A DNA stretch of 64,000 nt from Aquilaria yunnanensis (GCA_039654915.1 CM077599.1:6202501-6266500), one strand, 5' to 3'; positions 1 to 12,811 are shown, counted from the first letter of the stretch. Translations and numbers: made by a program. Notes: generated by a model not told the origin, from the letters alone.

Positions 1-1490
1 TTCCATAAATGGGTAATGGAGAAAAAAAATCTATGGTAAATTCATGCTCTCCCAACTGAAGAGGAATTTAGCTGTACTTACCTGGGCATTCAAGGGTAAC
101 TCAATCTCCCACTGTGACATTCAATTGGCCTGTAAATTGAATGAAATGTCTAGCTATCCGACCTTATATGAAATTGTGGGTCAACCCACTATCCACTAAT
201 ACCATGACCTTTTTGCTCTTATAGAACCTTCAATTAGCAGTGTCATGGACATCTATCGATCGTCGATGGCGTGAAGTGATATGACGGGCTTATTTGAGGA
301 GTTATCCACTATAACGGCCGTGTCTGCCACAGGGTCTGAATCAATAACAAAGTCCTCCTTATCATCATCAACTGTCAAGCACGGGAACTACAATTTGCAA
401 TAGTGCCCTAAGTTAAATCGTTCATCATAATTCTAACACAATCCTTTCTCGTGGTGTTCGGCATTTTCTATTCGAGATAAGCATTTAATAGGAAGCTTTG
501 GTGCCGAACCTCCCTTGTTCGCCAACTGATTTAGAATGAAGGGAGTCGTTGCTGATTAAGTAAGGCCAAGGTATGTAATGAAGTGGACCATTGGATGATT
601 CAATGCCAGGAGCTTGTATTCCACAAACTTTGTCGTGCCCATGGTTTACAGCAGGGAAGTTGGCTTTAATAGCAGAAGTTCTCACTGGATTTCATTACTC
701 AACTTAGAAAAAAAGCAGTTGAATAAGTTCTGATTTATGAGCCCACTCATCTGTGTGGAAATCACCTCAAACTGTGCCATGTATGTGGCCACGTTGGTGG
801 ACTACTTCAATTTAAAGACTGCAGCCTTATGGTTGATGTAAGTTGAGGGGTCGAAACACAACTCCAAATGTCGCACAAAGGCTTCCCAGGTCAAAAACTG
901 CTGGGTCAAGCTCATCCATTGAAACCACATCTGAGCAGGACCAGTCATGTAGAAGGCAACGATTTCGAGCTTCTGATCATCTGGTGTTTGATGGTATGCA
1001 AAGACATTTCCAATTTGAAACACTCACCCTAGGATATTCTCCTTTACAAATACAGGAGTCTCAAGCTTCAGTAGCCGTTGAGATGTTGGCAACGGTAAAT
1101 TAGGGAGTTGGCTCACACCCATGTTTCTTGGGTGTGATTGGGGTGATCTGATCGTTACCTATGGCGGTGAGGATAGAGTGGGCATAAGTAGTGGTAAGCT
1201 AGGCTATTTCTCAAGGAAAGCAAGCTTGAGCACAATCTCTAAAAGAACTGCTTGCTGTGAAGATAGCATTTTCTGGATAGACTCAATCATAGGGAAATTT
1301 TGCTCAATAGTTACAGCATGTTGTTGAATGGTGGAGCACACAGATTCCATGTGTTAAATGGTGGAAGAATGTTGCTGAAGTTGCTCAGAGATTTTGGTGA
1401 TATTTTCCTCAAAAGCTTTGGTTTTGGTGGTCACTCCCTCACCCATTGCCTCTCAATGAAAGCACTAAATGATGAAACACCTTTCCAGTA
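1..1490 (-). mobile_element. Ty3/gypsy retrotransposon remnant (gag to protease), truncated by the left edge
   Basis: Read on the minus strand, this stretch gives the order of a plant gypsy element. There is a coiled N-terminal gag region (about 1480-1200), then the retrotransposon gag core (1023-802, with the typical AFYMTGPAQMWFQW block), then a zinc-knuckle-like GLC*NYDERFN..GHYC segment near 455-400, then an aspartic protease motif VLVDSGLTHNFI near 215-175. Stop codons and frame changes interrupt every part, so it is a dead copy. Reverse transcriptase and integrase would lie beyond position 1. I could not recognise a primer-binding site or an LTR boundary to the right of gag. Confidence 0.85.
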
Positions 1491-3459
1491 AACACCAAAT
1501 AATCCAAGATAGGAAAATAAAGAAGAAAGATATAAGGTGAGTGAGAGAGAGAAAGAAAGTGGGGGAGGAAGAATTTGGTTAACCTTTCATGCCCCTATCA
1601 CATTTATTCACTTCCTTATATGTAGTATTTTGGTAAAACGGCAAACCGTTAGGCGGTACAACTCAGATCATTTAGGAATATATGATTTTACACATAATCT
1701 TTAAACCTCAAAGGTATTTGGATCCTTCTGGTACTCTTACGCAAAGTTGGGGTTGGGCCAAATGTGTTGTTGTTGTTATTGGGCTAATGATCAAATGGAC
1801 CTATGTCATTAGGTGATTTGATATCATTCCATTTTGGGGATTTTATTCTTAGAGCAACTCGAAATTAGAATTGGGTTATTCCTCTGTTTGACTTGTTTTC
1901 CTGTTATTGCCCATGTGAACTGCATATTGTAGATGATTCTTGGGTCAGTTTCACAAGAGCACCAATGAGCATGAGGTTGCTAGCAACAGTGGCATGAACA
2001 TGAAAAGAAGTGGCAACACTGAAGTGGCACCATAAGGTCACCATCTCCTAGGACATCATGTCCATTTTGTCTGGGTGAAGATAGATTTAAGTTCTAGATG
2101 AATTAATGAAGACAACAGTTTTATTAACTTTTTTTTTAATCTACAACTCACCACTTTCCTTTGACATGCCTTTGCAGCTCCTTGTCTAATGGCCATGTCT
2201 GATCAGCCACATCTAGATGACACACATAGAAGTTAAAGAAACGAAGAGAGTAGCAAAAAGAATTTATGGTAATGATGATGTTAATAAGGTAATTATGATG
2301 TTCCCATGCAATGCCACTTTGCACATAATCTCCCTCCTTCTAGCAACTTTTATTCGACGTTCTCCCTGGTACCAAACTGTAATGTTCATACACTTGAAAC
2401 CACTAGTGCAACAAAATAAACTTATAAATACCACCATTTGGAGTTCATCCAATAAACACAACTTTAAAACCTCATCACTCCCTCAAATTTTCCCTGTTAC
2501 AAAAAAATCCACATCAAATCACAAAACAACATGATAATCTACAACCTAGAATAAACAGAAGCTACTAATATGTAATACTAACATCCAATAGCTCTCCCAT
2601 AAAAAAATAGAGGGAAAAGCAACACCAGAATTACAATTTTCCTTAGGTGTCTTTGCAACATGTAAGGAATTCATGGCCCAAATGAAAAAAGCCCCACATA
2701 TTAAGGACTACCATCTAAATTTTAATGGCAAATTAAGGACAGGTGTTTTAACCCAAGGCTGCATTAACATGGAACCTTCCAAAGCACAGTAGCCAGCCTG
2801 ACACAAAAACAAACTGTGGGGACCAAAAGAGGAATTAATTCCCCAGGCCAAAGACAGGTGTTACAAGACTCACAACCGGATAGTCTCCTTCCATTTGAAT
2901 GTATTATATAGAGTATTATATAGATTTGCCTGTCGGTACAGTTTGATTCATTTGAAACTTATTCTTGGTTAACCTAATCTAGTAATACAAAGTTTGAGGA
3001 CTAATATGAGCAAATAGACTTGGAGGCCTGAGCTGCAAAAGACTTAATTTTTTAGTGTTTTATTGTATTTGTGTTTTTCTTTACTGATTCAAGTTGTTAA
3101 TTATAGATATTGTGTAATTTATTATTAATTGGAATAAACTCTTTTACGAAAAAAGAAATTTCTATTTTGATTTCATCATTTTAACGTGATTTAATTGTAC
3201 GATAAATGAACCTAATGGTTTTCTTTCTTTTATCAAAATATGTATGTGTGGTACAATTATATTTCCAGTAATTGTCATCACATATAAATTCTTTCGTAAA
3301 ATCAAGATTGTCACAGGTGACAACCCAATAAAAGCATATTACACCTGTCAACCATTTTCTAAGTCACGGAGCAGTATCTTCTAAAGCAAATAGAAATCTA
3401 TAGACAGTATTAACTACTAGAAATTAAGCTAATTACTCTTTAATAAATACTAATTAATT
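1491..3459. other. Intergenic; no supported gene
   Basis: The first few hundred bases right of the gag remnant may include its untranslated leader or LTR, but no terminal repeat or tRNA-complementary site was recognised. The rest is AT-rich. The longest open frame (2217-2534) has no recognisable domain and no splice or promoter context, so it is not called. Confidence 0.5.
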
Positions 3460-3993
3460 TCATCTGGAGCTGATCGGTTCCTCTTTTATGGTCGCCAAAG
3501 ACGGCTTCCTCGACCGGCAGACGCTTAGCCTGTAATTCATCTCGCCGGCGGCAAACCCCTCTTCCAACCCGTCCAAACTCAATCTAGGCCTCCACTCTTG
3601 TTCACTTCCCTCTTGAGCCCCGTCGCTTGATCCGGCATTTTCCGGCAAAACCCTCACTTTACCGCCGGATATTCGCTTGGCAGCGGAGTTGGCCGCCATG
3701 AAAAGCGTTGCCATGTCGGCCGCAGTCACAACCGCGTTGACTCTCTTTATGGGAAACATGATATAGACGTTCCCAAGCTCGAGCTCCTCGTCGGCGATCA
3801 GCGGCGAAAACCTCCGTCCGATGTGGAGCGAGCTGGAATTGGAGAGAAAGAAATTCGGGCACTCTAACATGAGCTCGGCAGCCTTGACGGGTTCCCGGAA
3901 CTGCCGGATCTCGCCGCCGGGAAAGACCACCCTCGCCGCCCTCCCGCTCTTGATCAACGGCGTGGCGAGAGTACAAGAAACGTAGTTCCCCAT
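3460..3993 (-). CDS. DUF4228 (PADRE-type) domain protein, 177 aa, single exon
   Basis: An intact single-exon frame. The start is the ATG at 3993, giving MGNYVSC. The frame is open a little further upstream but has no earlier ATG. The N-terminal Met-Gly followed by small or Cys residues fits N-myristoylation/palmitoylation, as seen in many DUF4228 proteins. The body matches the plant family: a GRAARVVFPGGEIRQFREPV block (about residues 17-36), AAELMLECPNFFL, a central ELGNVYIMFP strand, and a low-complexity C-terminus ending in KPSLATIKEE. Length is usual for the family. Members are stress- and pathogen-responsive in Arabidopsis, but their biochemical activity is unknown. The frame is clearly more GC-rich than its surroundings. 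A TATA box lies about 110 bp upstream. Confidence 0.9.
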   Translation of the reverse strand: MGNYVSCTLATPLIKSGRAARVVFPGGEIRQFREPVKAAELMLECPNFFLSNSSSLHIGRRFSPLIADEELELGNVYIMFPIKRVNAVVTAADMATLFMAANSAAKRISGGKVRVLPENAGSSDGAQEGSEQEWRPRLSLDGLEEGFAAGEMNYRLSVCRSRKPSLATIKEEPISSR

Positions 3994-4103
3994 GGAAATC
4001 AAAGGGGAAAAAAACAGAGACCCAAAATGAAGAAAGGTTAAGCTTAGTCGGAACTGGAAAGCTTTGACGGCTGATGAGGAAGGAGAATGTTGGGGAATTA
4101 TAG

Positions 4104-4111
4104 TTATATAG
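4104..4111 (-). promoter_or_regulatory. TATA box of the DUF4228 gene
   Basis: The minus strand reads CTATATAA here. Transcription would start near 4075-4080, leaving a leader of roughly 80-90 bases before the ATG at 3993. The position is inferred from spacing only. Confidence 0.6.
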
Positions 4112-6305
4112 GAAGACCGAGGGGGGGTCAGCGATGGGAGGCGGTAGAGTACGTGGGCGGGCGTGTCTGCGAGATTTGTGGCGGGTGAGGTCTTACAAGG
4201 AGCGTTTCCTTCTTGTAGACGTGTTTGGCGGAGTTAAATTACGGTGTGGAAAGAAGACCAACTGACTCTGGTCTACGAAAGGGAAAAGTACCGGTATTAA
4301 TGTTTTTCTTTAAACAAAAAAAAAAAAAAAGGGCGAAACGTAAGGGAAATTTCATGTGTTTTATTAGGGCTGAGTCATTATGTCTCTGTTATACCGGGGA
4401 TATTTTTATTATTCGGCTGATTTGAGTTATTGCGTGTGGGGTCCAAACAAAGACTAGCAATCTGGTTTGGTGCTGGGGCTGAGCCTGAGGCATCATTATG
4501 CATTAGTTAGTCTATGTCGCCACCAAATATATATCTACATGTGGGCTTCAAGTAATCTAACCTTGGATACGTACAGCTATCATGTACCGCTATGCAGAGA
4601 TTTTACAAAATTTATAATTGACTAAAGTCTGCGAGGAATAGTTTATGTGATTGAGCATGAAAAAGAAAAACTGTTAGCTAATCTTACTAACAAACATTCT
4701 TTCATGTATAAGTTAAATTAGTAATAGTTCTATTGTTTCTATTTAGCATAGAATTATTTTTACAATTCTAAGTATACAATGTACTAATCAGTAAAGGGAC
4801 AGAGTAATATTTATTTTTTAGGATCAAGAAAGTTACTGAGCCAACAATATTAATATTATATGAGAAAATCGTGAGACTGTACTCAAATTTCAAATTTCCA
4901 CTTAATCTCCCTACCATTATGTCGAGTGGTAGGACTGTAATGTTTCAATTGTTAAATCTTGCTTTCACCAAAAATAGAAAACGTCAAAAATTAAAGCCAA
5001 TGAAGAAAAAGCATTTTTACTTACATAATTAGTGAATGAAGAAAAACTGCCTTGTCTTTTAGGTATTCTCCAATTGCAACATGCAACAAGTCTAGCGACT
5101 CTTTGTGCTATAAATTAAGAAATGTGAAACCCTCCAAACCCAAAATCCAAAACACCCAAGAAAAAAAGATGAATACATTATGAAAAATCATGTGAATTAT
5201 GGAATATTTCTAGTGTCGAAATTATCATTAGTAAGTTATTACATGTGCAAGGATACTCAAACATTGTTCTAAGAACAATTTTACGTTCGTAAGTTGTTAT
5301 TGAAAAAAAAAAAAAACATTGGGCGCCAATCAAGTAAAGCCGCTATTTCAATTCCTGGGAATTCGTTTAGATGGTTCGATGGGCTGTTAATGTCAGGGGG
5401 AGGCAGCATGGGCCAAGGGTCAGTGCCCAGGTGGGATGGGGTGTGATGTGAAGGGTTTTGCGTGTGATTTGCTAATTTGCTTGCTGCACCCTCCGGCCTC
5501 CACCTTTAAGGCCGCTCTAGCGCTTAGATCATCAAGCAACTCCGTTATCATCATTATGGGGCTGCAGCTGCACCCATATCATTTTGTCCAATTCCTTGCA
5601 TCCAAAAACTTCACACGTTTTCCTTTCTTTCCACCTATTAACATTAACTTACTTATTATAGGGGAAACCTATAAATGAAGAATTAAATTTGGCACTGAAT
5701 ATTTCTTTTATACTCACAAACATGTTATAAGTATAGATAGCATGAGCAGTTGTAATCTGTTAGAAATAAAAGTGGGTTAATTATTTGTCTTTTAGAAATT
5801 GGATTACTTCTAAGTCACATTAACAATCGTAGGCTTTTTCACCTTGGTAAATGTCCAATTTGAACTTGCCCACTTGTATGACAAGTATATTCTCTCAGTG
5901 TTCTACTAGAACAGAGTGCAATAGTTTTATATCTTCCTAATAATAACAACAACAACAATAAAATAATATTGATGTTTACAATTTAGATTTATAGTTAGAG
6001 TAGGTATATGTGGTACAAAGGGTTGTGAATTGTGATTGCATTATTGTATGTGATTCACAGAGGAAGCTATGGTTATTTATGTGATATTCAATCAAGTGGT
6101 TATCCTAATAATTTAGAACGCACAGTAAAATATATATTTGATAAAAGAGGGGACTATACCTGGGTTATTGTATGTGACTCTTAAATAAAATCATAAACAA
6201 AGCTACAATTTTTTCAACCGTAGCTTAGTTTGAAGACTGTTATAAGAATGTAGTAATAATTATGAACAAATTTGGCAATATACTTTACCAATCTATTAGA
6301 TATTA
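4112..6305. other. Intergenic, AT-rich; no supported gene
   Basis: Only short open frames occur. Homopolymer A runs lie near 4314-4330 and 5304-5317. No coding domain, RNA gene or clear transposon end was recognised. Confidence 0.5.
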
Positions 6306-6527
6306 CTTTTCCTCCGTTTCATAATATTTTTTTCTTTTAAATTATTGTTTCCAAAGACATTAGTCCAAAGCATTGTTACTTGGCCAATAAAAAATAGCAC
6401 TGTTACAGGTGTTGTACCTAATTGTATTATTGTGTGAATTATAATATTGAAAGAAAATTTATGTGACACAACATAAATAATCTTCACAATAAAGTAAGAT
6501 ACAAATGTGATCATCCGATGGCGGGAG
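6306..6527. mobile_element. Stowaway-like MITE, about 222 bp
   Basis: The left end reads CTTTTCCTCCGTTTCATAAT and the right end, reverse-complemented, reads CTCCCGCCATC. This is the CTCC(C)TCCGT-type terminus of plant Tc1/mariner MITEs. A TA dinucleotide flanks each end (6304-6305 and 6528-6529), matching the family's TA target duplication. The inverted ends match only over a short, diverged stretch, so the assignment is moderate. Confidence 0.5.
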
Positions 6528-7994
6528 TACCATGTTGTCGGGAAAAAAAATGTTTAAAAAAATTGCGTTTACAGGAGGTAACGAAATTTAATGTAAAATT
6601 AAATCCAGAGAGGGTTTTGCGTTGTCATTGGTATTCTTTTAATGTAGGATGTAGCTATTTATTGTTAAAATTGTATCACTTCAATTCGGATAACTTTACT
6701 TGTGAAATTTATAGTAAGGAAAACCGAAATCAACAGCGACCATGACAGTGATTGGGTGATGGTTTGTTGCCAAGTAAATTGTCTCGCATCAACTGTCGAA
6801 AAAAAAATTCTTTAAATATTTATGGGATTTAAGATTTGTTGAGAAAAGTAACAAAGCAACCACAATTTAAGCACAAATTGATTGACGGGTTGTCATGAGT
6901 GTTCTCAAAATCGCCCGGCCCCACTGGTTGAATCAGTCGGACTGTGATCCAGTTATTTTTGCTTGGGCCGAGTGAGTACCCCAACTTAGCGGGCCGAAAT
7001 TCGGTCAAAATAAAAAAACTCAATTCACTCGGTAGATCTTGTTTACCCAATTGACTTAGTTGAGTTGTTTTATCTCATCCTCAAAACTTCATTTTCCTCT
7101 TTCCAACATGTCAAAATCACCTTCACGATGCTTGATATGTTAGCTGGGACACCAAGAAGAGCAAAATTGGATGACTGTTTAGCATTTTTTTTGGAGAAAT
7201 GAGTGAATAAAATGGCAGCAAGAATCCCAAAAAGAAAAATCATGGGAGGGTAATAGAAATGTTGGTAGCAAGTTAATGGACTTCTAGAGAGAAAATCCGA
7301 GATAAATGTTAGAGAAGTAAACATGTTTTAAGAAGTCAAATAGATTTTGGAAAAGAAAAGGAAAGAAAAAAATGAGAGGGAAAAAGGGAAACAAATTGAC
7401 AGTTAAAAAGGAAAGAAATTACTAAATATCAAAGAAAATGTAAAAGAAAGACAAGGAGATTTGCGAAAAAGGGGTGAAGGTCAAAATTGAAGATAAGTCC
7501 AGGCCTATGTTTGTTGATCTCACAAATTAGAATTAGCATTATTAATTCTACTTCCTGTTATTTTGTTTTTAAAGCGATCAAACTTCAATTATGAAAGGTA
7601 ACAACTATGCAAGTCATAATTTCAATAACATTAACCTTGGCCGGTTGACATGCGACTCGCTAAGGCTCACCGAATCATCTTCTAATCCGAGTCTGACAAC
7701 ATAGCTATTACCTGTTACAAACTGAATTAAAACATTTCGCACCTCTATAGTTAGATTTCAACACATTTTTTTTCATTAAGTAATTGAAGTTTGGTCTAAC
7801 ACTGTTAGTTTTTCTATTTTTTTTTTTCCACTTTCTTTTAGTTCTACATGAAAACATGATCAAAAATACAAAATACAATTGTCATTCTAAAGAAACAACT
7901 AGACCTAGCAAATTTGTACTTGCATCTTTTTTATTTCATTTCGCAGTGTGAATGTTTGAAAGCCAGGGAATGCCAAGAATGAAAGAGACAATCA

Positions 7995-8068
7995 GTATAT
8001 TGATTTTAAGTTCAGTGGAAGATATATTGATTTTAAATTCAGTGGAAGGGATAATGATTTTAAGTATT
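7995..8068. repeat. Short tandem repeat, about 27-bp period, 2-3 copies
   Basis: ATATTGATTTTAAGTTCAGT followed by GGAAG occurs at 7997-8021 and again, with one base changed, at 8024-8048. A decayed third start (TGATTTTAAGT) follows near 8054. Confidence 0.7.
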
Positions 8069-8148
8069 TTAAGTTTATTGAACGGCATGTGTGAGTCGCT
8101 CAAAAGACACCTGAAGTGGGGCGATGCCGGTCATTCAACTCCCATCTC

Positions 8149-8269
8149 CCCTACTTGTTCATATGTGCCAGTACAATACTTATTAGAGTACCTTTCCAGA
8201 TCTTGAAAAACCTCAATCTCACCCCACTTATTCATATAGTGTTGGTACAATACTGATTTGGGCGCTTTT
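8149..8269. repeat. Diverged direct duplication, about 50-bp units
   Basis: CCCCTACTTGTTCATATGTG..GTACAATACTTATT (8149-8182) is echoed by ACCCCACTTATTCATATAGT..GTACAATACTGATT (8221-8257). The copies are too diverged to give a sharp boundary. Confidence 0.5.
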
Positions 8270-8710
8270 CACTCTAAAAGAAATATGCACTATTCAATAC
8301 ATATACTATAAGATGTCTTAAACTCTTATATACTTGTGAAAATGTTTGTGTTTATAAAAAAACAATATCATTAATATTGGTTTAGTTGCTTTTCAATTCC
8401 GAAAACATAGATATCACCTATCTACTATAATTAAAATGTATCTTATTTAAATTTTATATTTTGTAATACTGAATTTGAATTAAAAAAACACGGTTCATTA
8501 TTCAGGTTTAGCACACCTATAGAGAAGGACGCGATTGTGAATTTTGTACGTAATAAGGGGCCAACTTGGAAGCGGAGAACAACACTTTTATTTTCTGTAA
8601 AAGGTTTAATTTTCCTTTCCTCAGCTTCTTTATAAACCAAACCGAAAAGCCGAAAGAGATAAAAGAAGGGGTCATGGACGAATTTCTTTTAATCGGTAAC
8701 AATTATACAA

Positions 8711-8966
8711 GAGAGATATACATTTTATTTAGTAAAAATTATGAGAAAATTTGCATGTTGCTCAAAATATGTAAGGTCACGAGCTACATCTCCCCCAAGA
8801 AGGCTTCATAGACCTCATAGACAAACAATGAATGTGCTGGAACTCTTTTTTGTTTTTAATAATAAAAACATGTGTTTAGTCATATGAGAAAGAGATATAT
8901 TTTAGTTAGTAAAGGTTATAAGGGAATTTGTATGTTGCTTGAAACTTGTAAGGTCACGAGCCACAT
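8711..8966. repeat. Direct repeat of about 80 bp with a 97-bp spacer
   Basis: The segments 8711-8789 and 8887-8966 are related over their whole length. Both run from GAGA..GATATA through TTTGCATGTTGCT/TTTGTATGTTGCT to TGTAAGGTCACGAGC(T/C)ACAT. The origin is unknown. Confidence 0.7.
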
Positions 8967-10007
8967 TTGACATTTTAATTTTATCGTGTAAGTTGGATGG
9001 ATGGATTCAAACTTTGACCATGACCGGGATGTATGTTCTAGCAACTAGTAGTTGAGCTGAAGTTCCAGAATGTAACGGAACTCTTGTTGAAATCAAAATC
9101 AAGGCCATTCAATACTAATATATTTGCACTAAACATTTGTGTGGTAAAGTAGCTAGGAATGAGATTATATATCCTCCCTAAGTAAAATTTTGATCTCGAA
9201 TATTATGAATTACAAAACAAACTTTGTGAAAAATTTTCTGTTAAATAAATTTCAATGTGGTTGGGTTTGTATTAATTTTTTTGATATATAGAATCAGGCA
9301 TTACAAGAAGTTGAGAGTTGAGTGTTAAGAGATCGAAAAGGATAAAGGGAGACTTGAATCCGGATTAAGGGTGTGAAAGAGTCCATATCCGTTAGTGCAT
9401 ATTGCCACCTGAACTAACAACACAGGACAATTAATTTGTATTAATTATGACATAATTGTCTTTTAATGGATTTGTTTCTCTGATTCTTTTTTCCCCTCTC
9501 AAAATTGTATCTTCTAATGTACTCGGTATAAAAACAAAAGATTTTTTTTTTCTTTGGGCACACAAACAAGGGTACCGGAACTTTAAACTTTGAGAGTTGA
9601 TATGGGTTATTGCTAATTTAGCGGGCTTTTCCATGAATTTAACTATAGCTCGGCATTATTATTGCCTTTTAACTTCCACAATTAAATTCAACTCAAAATG
9701 CTGCAGTGTTCGGTTCATCCAAAAATGAATTAACGGATGCATGAATATTAATCCAAAAATTTTAAATTTATTGTAGGAAAAAAAACAAAATTGCATTATT
9801 TCACAATGGAAAAAAGGGATATTATAGGAGCTCAAAGTTTACATATACCAATTATGCGGCTATTTTCATTAATTTTTCTAATAAGAAGGATACCGAGATA
9901 TAAGTCGATCCAACTAAAGAGAAGTCATGAGAAGAGGACAAAATCCATAGACCATCTTACTCCCTATAATTTTAGGAACTGGAATTCCCTTGTCCAAACA
10001 TGAGAAG

Positions 10008-11304
10008 CTAAGATGTAGCATTAGCTAGAGTCTTGAGATTAATCGGTCTGATTCGAGATTTATTTCCACCCCATAGTGCTTTGGAGATCAGTCCGTAAGT
10101 ATGCTCAGAAGGATGAAAGTAATCCCAGAACAAATATTCATCCGGGTTCTTGCAAATCTTGTACCCATCCTTCCCACATTGAAGCGCCCCTCCTAAGGTC
10201 CCATCGCCACAACATGCGTCTGCTACGTTCGAAAAACCATAACTAGCGGGAGTTGCTCTAAATTGTTGGACAACATCATAAACAGCCCCAAAGACACCAA
10301 TGGCGCCAGGGTACTTGACCGGCATTTCATTCACCAAGCTCTCCAAACCCTTGTTGTACTTCTTAACCATCACATTCATCTTTCCGAAACATCGACTGGC
10401 CGGTGCACCGGGCAGCAAGACCCTGGCCGGAACGCAGCCCACAGGACCAAGCGAAAACAACGCTATGCGTCGAGCCCCGAGCTGGTAGATTTGGGAAGTG
10501 AAGTTCCCAACCTGTGCCAACATGGCTTGGACATAGGCATCAGGGTCTAGGGATGGACGGTCAAAGGGGATAAAGTAGTTGAAGATGTCATTTGAACCGG
10601 ACTCCAAAAAGAACAGGGATTTTTGGGCCAGAGTTTTGTCTACGCGGTTCTGTTCTACTAATGCCTTGAACTGGTGCAGCTGCTGTTGGATTGATGTCAC
10701 CCCCTGTTGCATCAAATTAAACATTTGTTACATTTATGGAAAGGTTTTGGAATTTCTGGGACCGTTGATGTAATAATGATGCATTACCAAATCATGATTT
10801 GTTCCTTGTAGAACACCACTGCCTGCACTAGCAAAGTTGATGCCATTTGTGGGATAACCTTTCCAGCTCCCATTGTTAACAGCAATCTGTGCCTCTAGGA
10901 ATGGCTTTTGCAGATCAATGCCCATAAACTGTGCTGCCATTTTAATCCATCGAAAAACAACAACATGTAACTCTTTGTTTTTTGATGAATTTGTATTTTC
11001 ATTTACAACCAACTGGTTTTAGCTTGGTTACTAAAATATGTATATGACATGTGAACTTACAAATAAAATCGGCTACCGTCCTTCCATTAGTGAATCTTCC
11101 AGTGGGACGATGGAAAAAGCTCGATCCGTAGGGCGGAAAATCCGCCTGAGCGGAGCAGTTGTTGTTGAAGTGGTTGTTTCCGGCATCAAAAATAGAGTCT
11201 CCAAAGACGAAAACCGCCGGCACATTTTCGGCAAAGGTAGGAAGAAATGATGAGGAGCAAGTTATGAGGAGGCAAATTGCAATATTGCAAATTTGCCTGT
11301 CCAT
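10008..11304 (-). CDS. GDSL esterase/lipase, secreted, 361 aa, three exons
   Basis: Exons (minus strand): 11304-11061, 10933-10788 and 10703-10008. The donors are GTAAGT and GTAATG, the acceptors end in CAG, and all phases close. Residues 1-25 form a signal peptide (hydrophobic IAICLLITCSSSFLPTFA), so the product should be secreted. All SGNH blocks are present: block I FVFGDSIFDAGNN with Ser37, the block II glycine in NFASAGSG, the block III Asn in FFLESGSNDIF, and the C-terminal Asp/His pair in DYFHPSEHTY. The enzyme should therefore be an active hydrolase of ester or lipid substrates. The length is typical for plant GDSL lipases. It resembles the GLIP1-7 type, possibly GLIP6, but subfamily placement is tentative. 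A TATA box lies about 50 bp upstream. Confidence 0.93.
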
Positions 11305-11353
11305 TTTTCAAAACCGAAGATGCTAATTAAGAATGCTGAGGAAGTACGTGAAT

Positions 11354-11363
11354 GTTATATTTA
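11354..11363 (-). promoter_or_regulatory. TATA box of the GDSL lipase gene
   Basis: The minus strand reads TAAATATAAC here, 50 bp before the ATG at 11304. This predicts a very short leader of about 20-25 bases. Confidence 0.5.
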
Positions 11364-11590
11364 AGCTGAAGAAGACTATAATCAAGCCAAATCAGTGAAA
11401 CAAGATACACGAGCTAGGTGCATCACAAGAGTTCTTTTCCTGTCACCTTTTTCTGGGCAGTTTGCTGAAACCAAAAGTGACTTCTTTACGGCACGGGGAC
11501 AAAATTGTTGGTTCAAATTTGTTATAAAAGATATGTTTTCCATCACTTAAATTGGAATGACTTCATTATGTTCCATAAATATCGTTTTAT

Positions 11591-12435
11591 ATGAGTAAGT
11601 CTTGTCAATGTGCACCATTTTTTCTTTTATCAATTTATATATGTTCTTTTATAAATATTATTTGTTCCTTTATAAATTGTTATTTGTTCTTTTTGAGTTC
11701 TTATATGTTTTCCTTGATGTTTGGCATATGCTCATCTTTTAATGTTATACCATCAAAATATCTTTTCTTTTGTTATGAACTGATTATTACTTATATTATT
11801 TGTCCAATGTTCATTCATCTGTAAAAGAATATTTGCATAATTTAAAACAACATACTTAATGTTTTCTATGTTCTTACATTATATTGGTTTTCATGCTCTT
11901 TTGTTTATATTTTTTTTTTAGTTTCTATATGTTTTTTATACATTGTAATTTATTTTTTTTTATAAATATATTATTTTTCAGTTATTATATGTTATTTTAT
12001 GTATTGGTATTTGTTCTTTTATATATATGTTCTTTTTCTTTTCCTTTATGTTTTTTTTGTTTATATTCTTTTTCAGTTCATGCATGTTCTTTTATTATTA
12101 ACTAACTCAACTAGCTATTGTTCTTTTATTAGTTGACAAATTAAAAAAAAATTAAGATATTTTTTAAAAAATATAAAAATATAAAAAATGAAATAAAACT
12201 AATTAGCATACCCCGCATACCGAAAGAATCAAAAGAAAATAACAAAAAAGCAGTTAAATAGAAAAAGGGTAGTAAAACGGAAAAAAAAAAAAAAGGAGAA
12301 GGCAAAAAAAAGGGAGAAAAAAAAAGAAGAGAAAAAGCTGGGGAAAAAGAGCTAAAGCAGCAAAGTAAGCTTGTTAATGATTGAACCCTAACTGTCACCA
12401 CCCACAATTTCACTCAACGTATTAGCCACATCCCC
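11591..12435 (-). repeat. SINE-like tRNA head joined to a T-rich minisatellite (copy 1)
   Basis: From 11591 to about 12130 the plus strand is an imperfect array of (T)TTGTTCTTTTAT-type units. A purine-rich stretch follows (12140-12355). At the right end, read on the minus strand, lie sequences like an RNA polymerase III promoter: box A-like TGTGGCTAATACG (12431-12419) and box B-like GGGTTCAATC (12388-12379), about 30 bases apart. The same three-part order recurs at 58.7-60.3 kb. A tRNA-derived SINE, or a repeat carrying one, is the likeliest explanation. The low-complexity open frames here are not genes. Confidence 0.5.
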
Positions 12436-12811
12436 ATACTCGGTATCTTGTCTGAAATTAACAAAACAAAATAAGTAACAACTTGTGTCTTGATTCACCT
12501 ATGTACTGGGCACACACTGGTTTGATCCGTCTTCTATTGCATGGTTTGCTATGTTGGTGCACGTCCGGTTCTACTCTAGTGAATATAAATTGAAGAAATA
12601 GCCACTTAACTTCTTAAATCAATTACTCTTGTCTTATAATATTTATTCCTTTTTATTTTTTCTTAAAGTTGGGTCTCACTATATATTATTTTTTTATGAA
12701 AAAAATCTTGGAAACTACGAAATCTTATTTAGTATTATTTGTATAGAGTTGTTGCCATTTTATTTCTATACTAGTAATTGACCTACACTTCCTGTAAGTG
12801 GATTGATGAAA

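Larger units (their letters stand above)
6530..10007. other. Intergenic with small local repeats; no supported gene
   Basis: No coding region was recognised. The stretch holds the local duplications listed separately (about 8.0, 8.2 and 8.7-9.0 kb) and otherwise AT-rich unique sequence. Open frames at 6829-7324 and 7952-8811 have no family signature. Confidence 0.5.

Noticed and set aside
2217..2534. 105-codon frame on the plus strand
   Set aside because: No recognisable domain, AT-rich codons, and an opposing frame of similar quality. Not enough to call a gene.
11591..12413. Phe/Tyr-rich frames on both strands, apparently membrane-like
   Set aside because: They are direct translations of the TTTGTTCTTTTAT array and the poly-purine stretch. 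The same artefact appears at 59864-60200.
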